Assembly (NCBI GenBank): GCA_903632075.3
Contig: CAHIKZ030004135.1
Location: 1,032,001 to 1,096,000, forward strand
Direction: 5' to 3'
Source: Acanthosepion pharaonis
Lineage: Eukaryota > Mollusca > Cephalopoda > Sepiida > Sepiidae
DNA: 64,000 nucleotides
The number at the start of each line of letters is the position of its first letter. The first letter of the stretch is position 1. This document shows positions 22,426 through 33,519 of the stretch, one piece after another. A program made the translations under genes and the position numbers. The notes below the pieces were generated by a model. That model was not told where the DNA came from. It did not search any database and was given only the letters and a program-made list of their open reading frames with translations.

Positions 22426-22580
22426 TGAAAGGGTGGGACCGAGATGCCAGCCTGATAGCTTGCTTATGGCTGTCAAAACAGTTAAATGTAACCATCTCTT
22501 CTACTCAAACAGCTTCTTCTCCCGCACTTCCAGACTGTCGAACTCCCTTCCCCTTACTTGATTCCCCAATGACTATAATC
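22315..22580. repeat. Long inverted repeat (111-bp arms, 44-bp loop)
   Basis: Arms 22315-22425 and 22470-22580 are reverse complements with only a handful of mismatches. Both are family-A LINE tail, so this is a head-to-head palindrome of a LINE end. Confidence 0.85.
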
Positions 22581-22589
22581 TTACATAAA

Positions 22590-23470
22590 TGATCTGGGTA
22601 AGAATATATTCAGATCATTTGTAAACATCTATGCCGATGATAGATCGATATACGGGCGTGCCTCTAATGACAGCTGACCTCTCTTCTGATCTAGCACCAA
22701 CTTCCCAATGGGGGAAAAACTGGCTGGTTACATTCAATGCCTCGAAAAGCAAACTAGTTAGATTCTATCATGGTCGATGGAACCCCGAACTACCGCCAGT
22801 CACGATAAACTGATATCCCCTCACACGCGACCTCAAGTTGAACTCTTATATACGATCCATCACTAAAGATGCGGGTAAAATGATTGGCTCCCCTTACCGC
22901 TCCAGTAAGTACCTGACTCCTCATGCCATCTTCTATTTTTATACCTTTTAGTCAGAAAGCTGGGTACTGTTGCCATATTTGGGCAATAGCTACCCAGTCC
23001 TCACTTTTCAGTTTTGATAGAGTTCAAAAGCGTCTCCGAGTCCTTGTTGGAGAAGAATTAAGAATTGGAGAAAATAACCTCTCTCTCTTTCTCTCACAGG
23101 AGAGACGTGCCGAACCTCTCACTACTCTATCGCTACTTCCATCGAAAATGCCCAAACGAACTACATTCCTCGGTCCCACCAGGTCAGACCTTCACAGCTA
23201 GGACCCACCATGCCCCTTACATAGCAGCAAACTACCCACATTCCCTCCATATTCCATCAGCAAGAAGTAAGTTCCCCTCAAACTGTTTCTTACCGCAAAC
23301 CACTGGCCTGTGGAACAGACTCCCAAGAAGACGTTTCCCTGATCATTACTATCTTAACCTGTTCAAGTTTAGAGTTAACTGTTATCTTCCCCTCCTATCC
23401 ATATAAATCACCCCTTAACGTAATCCTCTACTTCGCGTGGCCCCCGGGCCTTTTACAGGGTGAAACATTA
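22590..23470 (+). pseudogene. CR1-like LINE (family B), RT palm to 3' tail, relic
   Basis: Contains the RT active-site box YADD (22630-22641, in NIYADDRSIYG), SQWGKNWLVTFNASKSKLVR (22705-22765), the CCHIW block (22965-22985), DRVQKRLRVLVGEE (23015-23060), LLYRYFHRKCPNELHS and TTGLWNRLPRRRFPDHYYLN (23300-23360). The order fits the last half of a CR1/jockey-like polymerase. YADD is intact but the frame is interrupted several times. The tail (GTGGCCCCCGGGCCTTTTAC) is the one seen inverted at 1-77. Confidence 0.8.
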
Positions 23471-23706
23471 TAATTATTATGTTGAATTTAGAATGTATAA
23501 TAAAATGTGGTACCCCAGAAAAAACTAACAGTATTTTTAGTAAGGTCAGATATTATACACTGAAACTGATATTATATATTGCGCATGTATGTATATCCTG
23601 AAAATGTTACAACACTTGTTGGTTAATACTAATTTTATTGGTAAAATATTGACTTGTATAATAAAATTTGATATAATATCACTTTTCAAAATTTAGTCAT
23701 TTGCCC

Positions 23707-23812
23707 GTTACGGCCATATCAAGTTGAAACATTGTTTCTCGTTTGATCACTAGAGTTAAGCAACGTTGAGCCTGATCAGTACTTAGATGGGTGAACCCAG
23801 GTGCTGTAAGCT
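23707..23812 (+). repeat. 5S-rRNA-like SINE fragment
   Basis: GTTACGGCCATATCAAGTTG ... AGTTAAGCAACGTTGAGCCT ... GATCAGTACTTAGATGGGTG ... GTGCTGTAAGC: a full-length but diverged 5S-like sequence, shortened by about 14 bases before the 3' end. Confidence 0.6.
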
Positions 23813-23904
23813 ACGCGACAGGTTTAACAAATCGGGGATGGATAATATCACTGAGCTCTGAAATTTTATTTACTAATTATTTTTTTCTTCGTTACCAATA
23901 TGAG

Positions 23905-24225
23905 TAGGTAGGTTCGCCTATCACCCGGTTCACACTCCTCCCCTGTATTTTGAACAGGAATAGCATTTTTTTTCGTGTTTCCTGATTTATAATTGTGTTT
24001 CCGGTTCCATTCTAAAATCTACTTTCACACTACATTTCTAAACTGAACTCCGACGGAACTTCAGACGTTATCCTCTTCAAATCTAAACTTAGCCATTATC
24101 TTTGCTGCACAGATACAAGAACTTCACTTCTTGACCTTTCTTACGCTCATACAGCAACATATAGTAACCCTCTACCTTGAGTGGCTCTTGGGCCTTGTAT
24201 TGGGTGGACTTTAATAAAATAAAAA
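23905..24225 (+). mobile_element. Family-B LINE deletion derivative (5' UTR joined to 3' end)
   Basis: 23905-23990 (CTATCACCCGGTTCACACTC, TTTTGAACAGGAATAG) is the LINE 5' leader also seen at 50835 and 61790. Within 20-30 bases it passes into a LINE 3' end: residues LFKSKLSHYLCCTDTRTSLL and the tail CTACCTTGAGTGGCTCTTGG, ending TTTAATAAAATAAAA. The whole protein-coding centre is missing. Confidence 0.55.
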
Positions 24226-25180
24226 CATACTAACAGAGTGTCTCGACATGTGACGGTGTTTCTGGACTGTCAGGCCGTAAGTTAGATGTGAGAGGTAATT
24301 AGATATATATCCGTCTATCAAATTAACAATCTAAATAAAAATTGATAAGTAGATAAATCAATAGATAGAAAAATTAAATTGTTATTTCGAAACTAAGCAA
24401 TAATAACACAGCAGAAAAATTAGCAATAATATTAATATATTGTATCGAAACTAGATGCAAAAATTACAAACGCTTTAAGAAATATTATTTTTTAAAAAAA
24501 AATGCATCACTCCACTTGTTCAAACTAAAAATATCAAGTAAATTATCTATTATAAAATTCAAAACAACCAACCTTATCGTCAGCAACAACAGCTCCTTGG
24601 CGAAATCAAAACTATATCAAACCAACATTTTTTTTATTCATATGCCCCATAAAGAACTGATTATCCGTCGAAAACAAATTTATAAACAATTTATCAAGAC
24701 AACTCGCTCTACACCTCTCTGAGCAGAGATCCATATAGACATATTTAAACCAATATGGAATTTCCCCATGGTCGATTCGCAAAATGCTTTCCGAGAACAC
24801 AACTATCATACGCATTATCAACAGCAAAATCGTTTTAAAAAAAAGGAAATACTTATAAAAACAAACACTTAATAGCATTAATTGTGAACACGGTCACAAT
24901 GTACTGACAGTATTTGGGAATTAAGAATATGTTTACTTTTCAGAACATTTAGATTATCTACAATAGCACTTACACACTATTATAATATTATAACTAAAGT
25001 CCTCGAAAATAGGTAATAGATTAGGCGAAAGCCCTAGAAATCAACAACATTCATTAAGTTCAGAAAATAAAACACTTGTTCGCATGCAAGAAAAATATAA
25101 TAAAAAATTAAAAAAGAGTACCTTGTCAGTTTTTGTTTAATAAAACATGTACTGAAGAGAGATTGCTGCCCAAATACACA
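24226..25180. other. No recognisable feature
   Basis: Very AT-rich. Short open frames on both strands show no motif I recognise. Confidence 0.35.
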
Positions 25181-25181
25181 C

Positions 25182-25183
25182 TA

Positions 25184-25242
<59 letters not shown>

Positions 25243-25243
25243 T
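25182..25243. repeat. (GATA)n microsatellite
   Basis: About 15 uninterrupted GATA units; likely polymorphic. Confidence 0.97.
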
Positions 25244-25879
25244 TGTAATTTTACAATTTGTTTAGGCTGACAGACTACAGGATAAAGTTACGTTCTAATT
25301 TACGAGGTGTTGGGTCCCATGACAACAAATTTGTCAAAGAAAAAGTAAACCATTATTTCTGATTAGAATTAAGATCCAATCCCCAATGCGATCAAAGTAA
25401 CATAACTATCTAAGAGTTGTCCATGTACAATGCCTTGTCACTTTCTCTCGTAAATATTAGTGAAGGAAGCAACAACAAAAAAACGTAGCGCTTAATTTAT
25501 CACTTTTCCTTTCCCGATCATTCTCGGCCATTTGGAAAGTCAAAATCATTTTGACCAACAATAAAATACGATTTCTGTTTAGCTTTTCGTGCAAATAAGG
25601 TCACATTTGCATGTGAATTGATTCCCATTGGTTGAATGTTCAACAAAATGATGGTCGTAGCTAAATAATCTTGGTATCGGTAGGAAAACGCTGTACATTA
25701 GACTAGAGAAAAATTGAATTTCCTTAAAGCGAAATCGCCGAGATACGCAAGGGAAGAGAAAAGTACATAGATACGTAGAACATTGTGATAGAAAGAAGTA
25801 CGGCGAATAAGTCAGGATTATAAAGGATGGTGTGGTTCTACAGAAGGATGCTGAGTATATCATGATCCGAAAATGTGAG

Positions 25880-26195
25880 CAACGACGAAGTTTTAGAGAA
25901 AATGGAAACAAAAACGAAACTTATACTTAATATCAGAAAGACACAGTTGAGTTTTCTAGAACACATAATGAGGAAAGAGGGCTTGGTAAATCTGATACTC
26001 ACAGGAAAGATTGAAGGCAAGAGGAAGAAAAAAGAAAACAACGCATAACATATTTAGTGAGCTTGAGTAAATAGATGGCGGAACAAGGTTTAGGAGAAAT
26101 AACAGAAAGACAAGATTTATTAAGTGCTGTAAGGGACAGTAAGCTGTCGAGAACCATGATCACCTACGTCCTGAGGGGTCATAAGAAGAAGGATC
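25880..26195 (+). pseudogene. RTE-like LINE (family C), ORF C-terminus, relic
   Basis: Frames read LSFLEHIMRKEGLVNLILTG then KIEGKRKKKK, TTHNIFSELSK, AEQGLGEITERQDLLSAVRD and SRTMITYVLRGHKKK, the same order as family-C copies at 17180 and 46085. The RGHKKK end passes into an AAG-rich tail. Only one or two frame breaks, so it is among the better-preserved copies, but it is strongly 5'-truncated. Confidence 0.7.
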
Positions 26196-26424
26196 GGTGA
26201 ACGTGAGTAACAGTTTTATCTCGTATAATGTTAGGTATTGAATAGCTAACGAAACGTTTAATGCGCATGGGTGTCTGTTAGGGGTAGCGGGTTTGTTTAT
26301 TTTACACCACGCACACACTTTGATGAATATGTCATTTCCACTAATATTATCCATGTATAGGACCACAACCTCTCCACGATATGTCTTACGTCTGTGGGTT
26401 CTGTAATAAATAGGCTTTTACCAG

Positions 26425-26632
26425 GTGCAGTTACTAGAATCACGTCCAACAGATTTTGTATTCAGAGTTACCTTCTTCTAGACTCGCTGCTAACCAAAAT
26501 TGGAGAGTCCAGTTTGTCCTGCCATTTAACCCATAGCTGGTGGGAGAAAAGATGGATTAATATCTTTCCAAGATTTACTGTTTGTAAACAAACACAACAG
26601 TCCCGGCTGGAATTTTAACTCAGCACGCCAAT
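26425..26632 (-). repeat. tRNA-derived SINE (family S), relic
   Basis: Minus strand: GAGTTAAAATTCCAGCCGGG (B-box-like), then a body with AATCCATCTTTTCTCCCACC and AGCTATGGGTTAAATGG, then GGACAAACTGGACTCTCC and TAGAAGAAGGTAACTC. The same blocks in the same order occur at 38500-38812. Confidence 0.55.
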
Positions 26633-26659
26633 CTCTTTCCTCGCGTACATCTATTTCCA

Positions 26660-27330
26660 CATTTTTTAAATCATTCTATCCCAAGCAAGGCGATAAAGCC
26701 ACTAAAACAAAAGGGGTTACTGAGTGTGGAAGAATTTAAGAAAAAATCATTAATAAGGAGAGAGGCCAATAAAAGAACAGTAATTATGAAGATGACGATT
26801 GATATTGCATTAAATTTTTTGAAAATCAAAATTGAGTGGAAAGTAAAAAGCCGGAGGAGAGTTCCACAAGTGAGAAGTGAGAGAGAAGAAACTGTTAACA
26901 TAGGACTTACGGTTACATTTAGAAATTTCAACAGTGAATATGAGACTTAGCTGCCAATCAATACTGGCTTCAATTTGTAAAGACGAGGAATCAAAGGGAA
27001 AGATCACCATAACAATTACCATGGAAATATTTATAGAAACGGCACTGGAAAGCTCTATTACCGCGGTAGGAAAGTGACTGAAGCCGAGCTGACAGGTTTT
27101 CTTTGGATTTTATCAAGGATCTCTAAATATATAGCAGATCTACCAGACCAGGTATGGTAACAATATTCAATAGTAGACTTATAAATTTGTAAGATAGATT
27201 TTGGTGAGAAAAATTATCTCGCCCGACACAGTAGAGCAGGAGACCTAGAAATTGATTCAATATAATCGTTCCATTTCATTTCAGTGGAAAATGTTAGCTT
27301 AAGAAATCGCAATGAGTCATAATTATAAAC
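26660..27330 (-). pseudogene. CR1-like LINE (family A), 3' third, relic
   Basis: Minus strand: SLRFLKLTFSTEMKWNDYIE (about 27310-27250), ALLCRAR, then the YKSTI/IWSG region, EISKCNRKSYVNSFFSLTSH then LWNSPPAFYFPLNFDFQK, and the tail with CCCCTTTTGTTTTAGTGGCT and TTGCTTGGGATAGAAT. About the same length as the copy at 33520. Stops and frameshifts throughout. Confidence 0.75.
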
Positions 27331-28089
27331 ATTTAGATTTATATTAAATAAAGAATTATGATGTGGTACAATTGTTTTAGAGCATCGGATCTTAATGTCC
27401 CCATCTACAGAGCCTAACATTTGTCTATGGTGTAATAAGGTTTCTCTCAAGATATACTCCGAATAAATCTGTTCACCTTCGTTTTGAAAAGTAGTCGTAG
27501 ACCCCGCTGATATTAGGAATGGTATATTTGCACACTTTTGAGTTTCAAATATACTGGCCGGGACGATTAAAGTTTTCCTTTTTTGTTCTTTTTTTTTTCC
27601 ATCCAGAACAGAGTTATTATTAAATATAAAAAAATATTTTCTCAACAATCACACCATCGACTCTGCCAACTTAGCATTGACTATGAGCAGTCTAGGACGT
27701 AGCGGTTTGAATATTTAATAAAAACTGGTGGTTGGATGTCCTGAGTGGAATTTTCTTCAAAAGTGAATAATCGTCCTGGCCCGTCTATTTGAAACTCAAA
27801 GGTCGGCTTCACGATAGTCTTGCAAATGTGTAAATTGAATGAAAATAATTGTTTCTCTTATTTACATTCTTCAATCTCCAAATGAATTCTATAAGTATAC
27901 ACAGTCGTTCAGCAGAACAATTAAACCTAAATCAGTTAGAAAATAAATTAAACGATTGCCAAAGAAAAAGATATTTCAGAATTATATTTTGTTTTTGAAT
28001 TTACAAAATTTAACAGTTTTTTTTTCTTTCGATATATGAAAAGAATAAAGATATTCTTTTCACACCATCAGCGGAAATCTTTTTGAATA
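27331..28089. other. No clear gene; possible upstream LINE-A sequence
   Basis: The minus-strand 144-codon frame (27214-27648) is LINE-A only at its C-terminal end; upstream residues are not recognisable beyond LRETLL near 27445. At 28075-28030 (minus) there is a CTGATGG-hairpin-CGAAAG motif (see findings). Confidence 0.4.
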
Positions 28090-28440
28090 TATATACATAA
28101 AAAAAACAATACGAAGTGAGTGAAAAATGAAAAAAAACGATAAAAAGGACAATCAACCACAACATTTTACACGTATACACCCACACGCACAGACGGGCGC
28201 AGGGGCGCACGCACGCGACCGTAACAACGCACACATGCACCCACATATACACTATAAAAATCAGCCTTGCACCAGTGAAAAGTGTATATATAAAAAAAAA
28301 AATTGGTGCAAGGTTGATTTTTATAGAGTATGTGCGTGTATACGTTCGTGCTGGTGTGCGTGTGCCGGTCTGCCTGTATGTGTGTTATTTGTACTTTTTT
28401 TTTTTTCACTTTACACTCAATCGTCATTGCATTTTTTTAA
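28090..28440. repeat. Long inverted repeat, imperfect
   Basis: Inner arms are nearly perfect: TATAAAAATCAGCCTTGCAC (from 28252) and GTGCAAGGTTGATTTTTATA (from 28306), with a 30-base loop. Outward the arms stay related but noisier (CA/TG-rich) to about 28090 and 28440. It lies between two CTGATG-type Penelope-like motifs. The long open frames crossing it on both strands are accidental. Confidence 0.7.
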
Positions 28441-28621
28441 CCTTCTCTCTCTTTTCTCACTTCTTACAGTTGTAGCTATTTTGACTTCCGGTTTTCAGAG
28501 AATTATATATATATATATATTTTGTAGTTACAAAATTCGACACATTTTATATAATAATTGTTTTTCCATGTATGAAAAGCATAAAGATATAATTTTCACT
28601 TCATCAGCGTTATACATTTTA

Positions 28622-28704
<83 letters not shown>
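28622..28704. repeat. (TA)n(TG)n compound microsatellite
   Basis: About 10 TA then 31 TG units. Confidence 0.95.
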
Positions 28705-28705
<1 letters not shown>

Positions 28706-28784
28706 TATAAAAGATAATGGTCAGAGCTGAATTAGACCAGGAAACTGCAGTATTAAAAATATATAGAGAGAGAGAGGCAGAGAG

Positions 28785-28905
28785 AGAGAAGTGGACACCA
28801 AGCTATGACAGCCTGTTTCTTGCTTGAGCGCAATTTTCAGGCCTGAAGATTCAAGCATGAAACAGGAAACAGACTGTCGCTCCTCGGTATTGACTAACGT
28901 TTTTT
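28785..28905. repeat. Hairpin repeat (family H) with CTGAAGA...GAAAC motif
   Basis: GACAGCCTGTTTC, GCTTGAG, TTCAGGCCTGAAGATTCAAG, CATGAAACAGG then GACTGTC: an imperfect palindrome centred on AGGCCTGA. The same layout is at 56259-56337, with partial copies at 10285 and 60629. All four adjoin TA/TG repeats. Confidence 0.6.
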
Positions 28906-28982
28906 TCTCTCTCCCTAGTATTGAGCACATTTACCCATCATTATAGCAGACCTTAAAACTATATTTATTTCATAATATATTA

Positions 28983-29984
28983 GGATGTTCGGAAAGTAAT
29001 TACGTCTCACTAGAAAGGTTTTTCCAACAAATATAAGTTAAATTTAAATATTATTTAATAAAAATGAAACCTGCTTCATTTTGGACGACTACAGCCCAAC
29101 GTGAAAATACGTTTCCTGTCCTGCGTTTTAAAGAAATTTCTTTATTCCTGAAAAAAAATTACAGGCTGTTTTCAATGCCACATGAAATGTTCTAGTGACT
29201 GAAACAGATGAGAATCTTTAGGTATTAAATTTGGCGAGTATGAAAGATATGACAGAACAAGACAATTCTCCCATCCTAATTTTATTTTTCTTTGGCTTGT
29301 TTTGCAGAGTTTGCCATCACACTGCCATACTGGTGAATAACACTTTTTCTGTTTAACAAAACAGAACACGTTTGACATAATGTTTCGTTTTTTTTTCCGA
29401 TCATGTTGCTGGCAATAAATGTCTGCTGTGATGGTCCATTCATGTTCCATGAACTCTAAATAAATGTTTACTTTGCATATTCTATCTGACACAAAACAAG
29501 GACTTCTGTGGACGTAGACCTGACTTTGGTGTTGGCATTGATTTCTCATTGTGTCTTTTCATTTTCTGTTAACATGCAATTCACGCGAGATGTTCCTGAA
29601 CAGTTGGAAACAATATCGTTTTTTCTTTATTTTTTTTTTTTTTTTTTTTTTGTCAAATCTGTTGCTTTGATGTCGATCCAGTTCAATAGTCTCTTTCAAA
29701 AGTTCTTAATCCAGAGTGGTTCGTATTCCAGAGCGAGGCTTGTTGGATAAGTTACCATTTCAATTTTAAACCTTTTAAACTGATATGTAAGAAACCTTCA
29801 CCGATTTCATATACACTGTACAAATGTTTCGTAATCTATATAATAAACAATGGTAAATATGTCACTTTTTTAAAATTTAAACCTCCATGAGGTTAAATCA
29901 TAAAATGAAACCATGACTCTGCCTCGGTTGGCAGACTCATAATTCAGAGCGGGAAAATAGGTAATTACTTTCCGAAGACCATCA
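28983..29984 (-). mobile_element. mariner element with terminal repeats, dead transposase
   Basis: Terminal inverted repeats share TTCGGAAAGTAATTAC (left from 28988; right complement GTAATTACTTTCCGAA, 29961-29976), each end flanked by TA (28981-2, 29985-6). Minus-strand coding includes LEFMEHEWTITADIYCQQHD (cf. GQTINADLYCQQLD of mariner transposases), KLGWENCLVLSYLSYSPNLI then PKDSHLFQSLEHF (cf. LGWEVLPHPPYSPDLAPSDYHLF), so the third catalytic Asp (PKD) is kept. The block expected to read HQDNARPH reads HQYGSVM in a shifted frame, so the second Asp seems lost. At about 1.0 kb it is shorter than the usual 1.3 kb. The N-terminal DNA-binding part is not recognisable. Confidence 0.75.
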
Positions 29985-29994
29985 TATATAAATA

Positions 29995-30140
29995 TTCACG
30001 CTAAATTATATCCAAACAAGTTTTATTAAAGTCGGCCGACAAGATCAGTCTTTTTAAATGTTAGTCATATTTTCCAGTTTGCATATGTCGCAAGTCCGGA
30101 TAAAATTTATGGAGAAATTGCCCAAAATTTGTAAAGTTCT
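29995..30140 (+). repeat. Interspersed repeat R, second copy
   Basis: TCCAAACAAGTTTTATTAAA and GCCGACAAGATCAGTCTTTT resemble 7540-7605. Non-coding. Confidence 0.35.
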
Positions 30141-30353
30141 TAAGCATAACGTCAACGTCCCTAATTATGACTAGAGATTATAAAACACTTGCACGAAAAC
30201 ATTAGAAATTATGGAGAGTTATTTAAATAAATTGATTTATATGTGCGACAATTTATATGCAAACTGGAAAACTGTTATAAAGGAATTAGACAAATATTAT
30301 CAGCTGATTTTAATAAAAACGCGTTTTAATTAATTTCGGCTAATTTTAACTGT

Positions 30354-30355
<2 letters not shown>

Positions 30356-30405
<50 letters not shown>

Positions 30406-30420
30406 GTGTGTGTGTGTGTA
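30356..30420. repeat. (TA)n(TG)n microsatellite
   Basis: About 23 TA units, then 7 TG units, followed by AGAGAG. Confidence 0.95.
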
Positions 30421-30491
30421 AGAGAGAGAATGAGAGAAGTATGTTTTTTAGAGAATATACTAGGCTAGGCCAATGAAACAATTCCAAAAAG

Positions 30492-30494
<3 letters not shown>

Positions 30495-30523
<29 letters not shown>

Positions 30524-30690
30524 GCCAGTAGACAAAATAGTAACGCGATGAAAAAATGTCTCAAATTGAAATGTTGGACACGCCTGTGTCCTTTCCAATG
30601 AGGAAAACAAATGAAAATTTTATTTTTCGTTAGGAAAGGACACACCTGTGTCCTCTCTCATGATACTTTTATTTTGTCTACTATTATAAT
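30495..30690. mobile_element. Palindromic MITE in a (TTA)n repeat
   Basis: 30527-30684 has end repeats AGTAGACAAAATA / TATTTTGTCTACT and an inner inverted pair GGACACGCCTGTGTCCTTTC / GAAAGGACACACCTGTGTCC (18 of 21 matching with one more base), with a 36-base AT-rich centre. Flanks are (TTA)n on the left and TATTATAATAAT on the right, so the target may have been TTA or TA. No coding. Confidence 0.6.
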
Positions 30691-30758
30691 AATAATATTA
30701 ATTTTTCTTTTGATTTTTTCAGATACCTACTTTATTTGGCCACGCGCGTGACGGACAC

Positions 30759-30774
30759 ACACACACACAAACAT

Positions 30775-30832
<58 letters not shown>
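30759..30832. repeat. (CA)n(TA)n microsatellite
   Basis: Interrupted CA run then about 20 TA units. Confidence 0.95.
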
Positions 30833-31211
30833 CCCAGTGTGTACTGATGAATAGCACGATGTTATGATTATTTAATTTTAAGATGTTATCAAAATAATCG
30901 AATTTACTGTAGCATTTTGAGTGTATCGTTACGTAAGTCGACGACGATATCTTAAAGCGTAGAAATTAATTGATATTTTAATTTGTTTTTCCTGACGATG
31001 TCAGTGGACCGTTCCCATCTGCGACTTGACTGTTTAACTGCAATAATTTAATACAATATTTTCCCTGTTATAAAGTGATCATAATTGAATTTGGATATAT
31101 CTAAAATGCGTTGTTTAAAAGATCATTATATAGTAATATTTTGTCTATTTTTATTTTAATAAAGTTCAAATAAAAATTGGCAAACATGGATAAACGTACC
31201 CACAGTAAAAC

Positions 31212-31868
31212 TTAGTATCAAAAGGGCGTTTTTTTTCCCATGATACCGCTTTTAAACTACCTTCACTCTCCGGCAATGTTTACTGTTTTAAAAAGCGTTC
31301 ATTAGAATTGGAATAAAATCTAAACACACGATGAAAGTGAATTTATACATTTTTTTTGTTGTTGTTGTTGTTCTTGAGAATTTACAACAAAAGTATTAAA
31401 AACTATTTATTAAATTTTTTATTTACAAGAATACTTTTATATTTACAACATTCTGAAAACTAATACAAATAAAACTAAGGCAATGCAATATTTATCATTT
31501 ACCAATTTATAAAGAAATAAATGTGAAAACAATATTTTATTAAAAATTCATAAACATTTACTAAATAATTAAAATATATGAAGCAAGTATAAGGAAATTT
31601 TATTTTATAAAGTTTGAATGAATTGGAAATTAGCCGATGTTTTGCAAATCATTCCTATAAATAATATAAATAAATAGTGTCTATAAACAATCTAATAAAT
31701 TAATAGTGTTTATTATTTATGTTGTCAATTCTCAAGTATAAATTCACATCCATATGGTTAAGTTTTATTACAATTCTAATGACAGTTTTTTAAAACAATA
31801 AACATTGTTGAAGATTGAAGGTAGTTAAAAAAGCGATGTCATTGGAAAAACATTCCATTTGAAACTAC
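31212..31868. mobile_element. Foldback-type inverted repeat, about 660 bp
   Basis: Arm 31212-31388 and arm 31721-31868 are inverted copies at roughly 80% identity: e.g. AACTACCTTCA...CAATGTTTACTGTTTTAAAA and CATTAGAATTGGAATAAAA on the left are matched by the complement of the right arm. The left arm has a private (TTG)n insertion near 31357-31372. The 330-base centre is extremely AT-rich and non-coding. Outer ends are fuzzy and no target duplication is evident. Confidence 0.65.
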
Positions 31869-32848
31869 GTCTTAATGAGTTCATTATTTCAACATAACAC
31901 TAATAAACTTGAAAAAGGCACGAATCCATCTTCCTACAGCTATGGATTAAATAGCTGGTTATAATCTCTGGCTTTCAGGTGACAACCAGTCTTGGTGATG
32001 GAAAACTTAATTTAAAAGCAGCCAAAAAGGGATACGCTCTGTCATGTTACCCTAGACACACCCGGCTGCGTTATATGTCCTGTTCCAATGACACAAATGG
32101 GTCACCAGATTAAAAGCCGCTGGATACCAAAATGAAAATCCACTTTCGAATATCCCAGCAGATAATGGATCTCATGTCTATTGGCTTGCAACTAGCATTT
32201 TCCTGCCTACTCACTGTTATTTTCAGGTTTGAAGACTTTTGTTACACGAGAGTTTTTAGGGTTTTTCCTTTTTTACTAAATGCAAGTGAGGCTATATTGA
32301 TGTATAAAACTGTATTGGCAAGTTCGCAGAGCTTGCAACTAAACATGACATCTATCGAACGAAATATCCAGCTTTGTTTCAATTCCACACCAGTGATTTT
32401 ACCATTTCAGTATCTACTTGAAACATTAAAATGATGTTTAAAAATTCATTTAGAATGACTTTATGATAACTATGGAGGCCCATTTCAAGCCAGCAAAGAC
32501 TGAATGGCGCATATAGATCCTAACATAAATAAATTGTTGGATTCAGATGGTCCTTAGCTCGATTATTTTTTAAAAGGTTATATATCTCCAAAATGTAAGC
32601 GATCATGACTCTCTACAGATTCATTTTCCTTATTATCAGTGAATTATCAAGCATTCTTGGGAATGAAGGATTTGTATTTTACAACTTATCAACCCTTTGT
32701 AGGTTCTGTCTATATTTCTGAGATGAGATGTTATGTACACTATTTACATTATTCTGACTATTGTCCTCATCGTTTCTGACATATTTATCACCTTTGTAGG
32801 TTATTTAAAGCCGGAATGTATTTCGGTTCGTAGGAAGTTTCTTAAAGT
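31869..32848. other. No recognisable gene
   Basis: Contains a fragment like the family-S SINE body at 31920-31955 (GAATCCATCTTCCTACAGCT). A 100-codon open frame (32132-32434) has no recognisable motif and no codon pattern that persuades me. Confidence 0.4.
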
Positions 32849-33010
32849 ACCCAGTGTTCTCAAGCAGTTCCCCATCTAAGTGCTGACCGGGATCGACTCT
32901 GCTTAACTTCGGTGAACGAAAACTGGTGTTTTCAACGTGATTTGGCTGTAAGTGCATTCTTGGGAAAGATAGTGGAGTAGCTTACCGCTGCTTTCTCCAC
33001 GGTTCGGAAT
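32849..33010 (-). repeat. SINE body joined to 5S-rRNA-like head
   Basis: Minus strand: 33005-32960 matches the 3' part of the family-S body (GTGGAGAAAGCAGCGG ... ATCTTTCCC; cf. 38590-38545), followed within a few bases by a 5S-like sequence 32952-32849 (CTTACAGCCAAATCACGTTG, AAGTTAAGCAGAGTCGATCC, GCACTTAGATGGGGAAC, ACTGGGTACTTTAAG). So a SINE 3' body is immediately followed by a 5S head in the same direction. Confidence 0.5.
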
Positions 33011-33519
33011 TCAACGTTTTCATTTTCCCAAACTGTTTTTTTTTTCTCCCAAGAGAGACCAAATAAACTTACTAAAGTTTAAATTCTGATATATTTGTAT
33101 GACATTTCCCACACTTCAGTAGCTGACGAATGGTGTCGATCGTTTCTGTAATTCACCGTATCATGAGATTAAATTTCTGGTTCACTTTTTTTTTTGCAAA
33201 TTGTTGTCTCATGACATTATTGACGCATTGTGACATCGTAGGATAGGAACTGGCTGTGATAAAGATAAACCGATGAAGAATATGATTATTCCGGGTTTCT
33301 ATAATAGTGCTTATCGACAGGGATGTCGCGACACACTGGTGTGTCGCAGAGAATAGTTAGGAGTGCCGCACGGATTTAAATTAGAATAACAAAATTGACA
33401 AAAATCAAAGCCTGTATTCCAAGAAAAGATTCGTTCGACAAGAGTGAGAATACACACTTAGTACAGCAATTTTTCTTCACAAGATTCTAAATGAAAAACA
33501 CGAAAACAAAGGAGAGTGG

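Noticed and set aside
28127..28717. 196-codon open frame
   Set aside because: Crosses an inverted repeat and a TA/TG microsatellite; no recognisable residues.
32132..32434. 100-codon open frame as a small host gene
   Set aside because: No motif and no start context; similar lengths arise by chance in the window.
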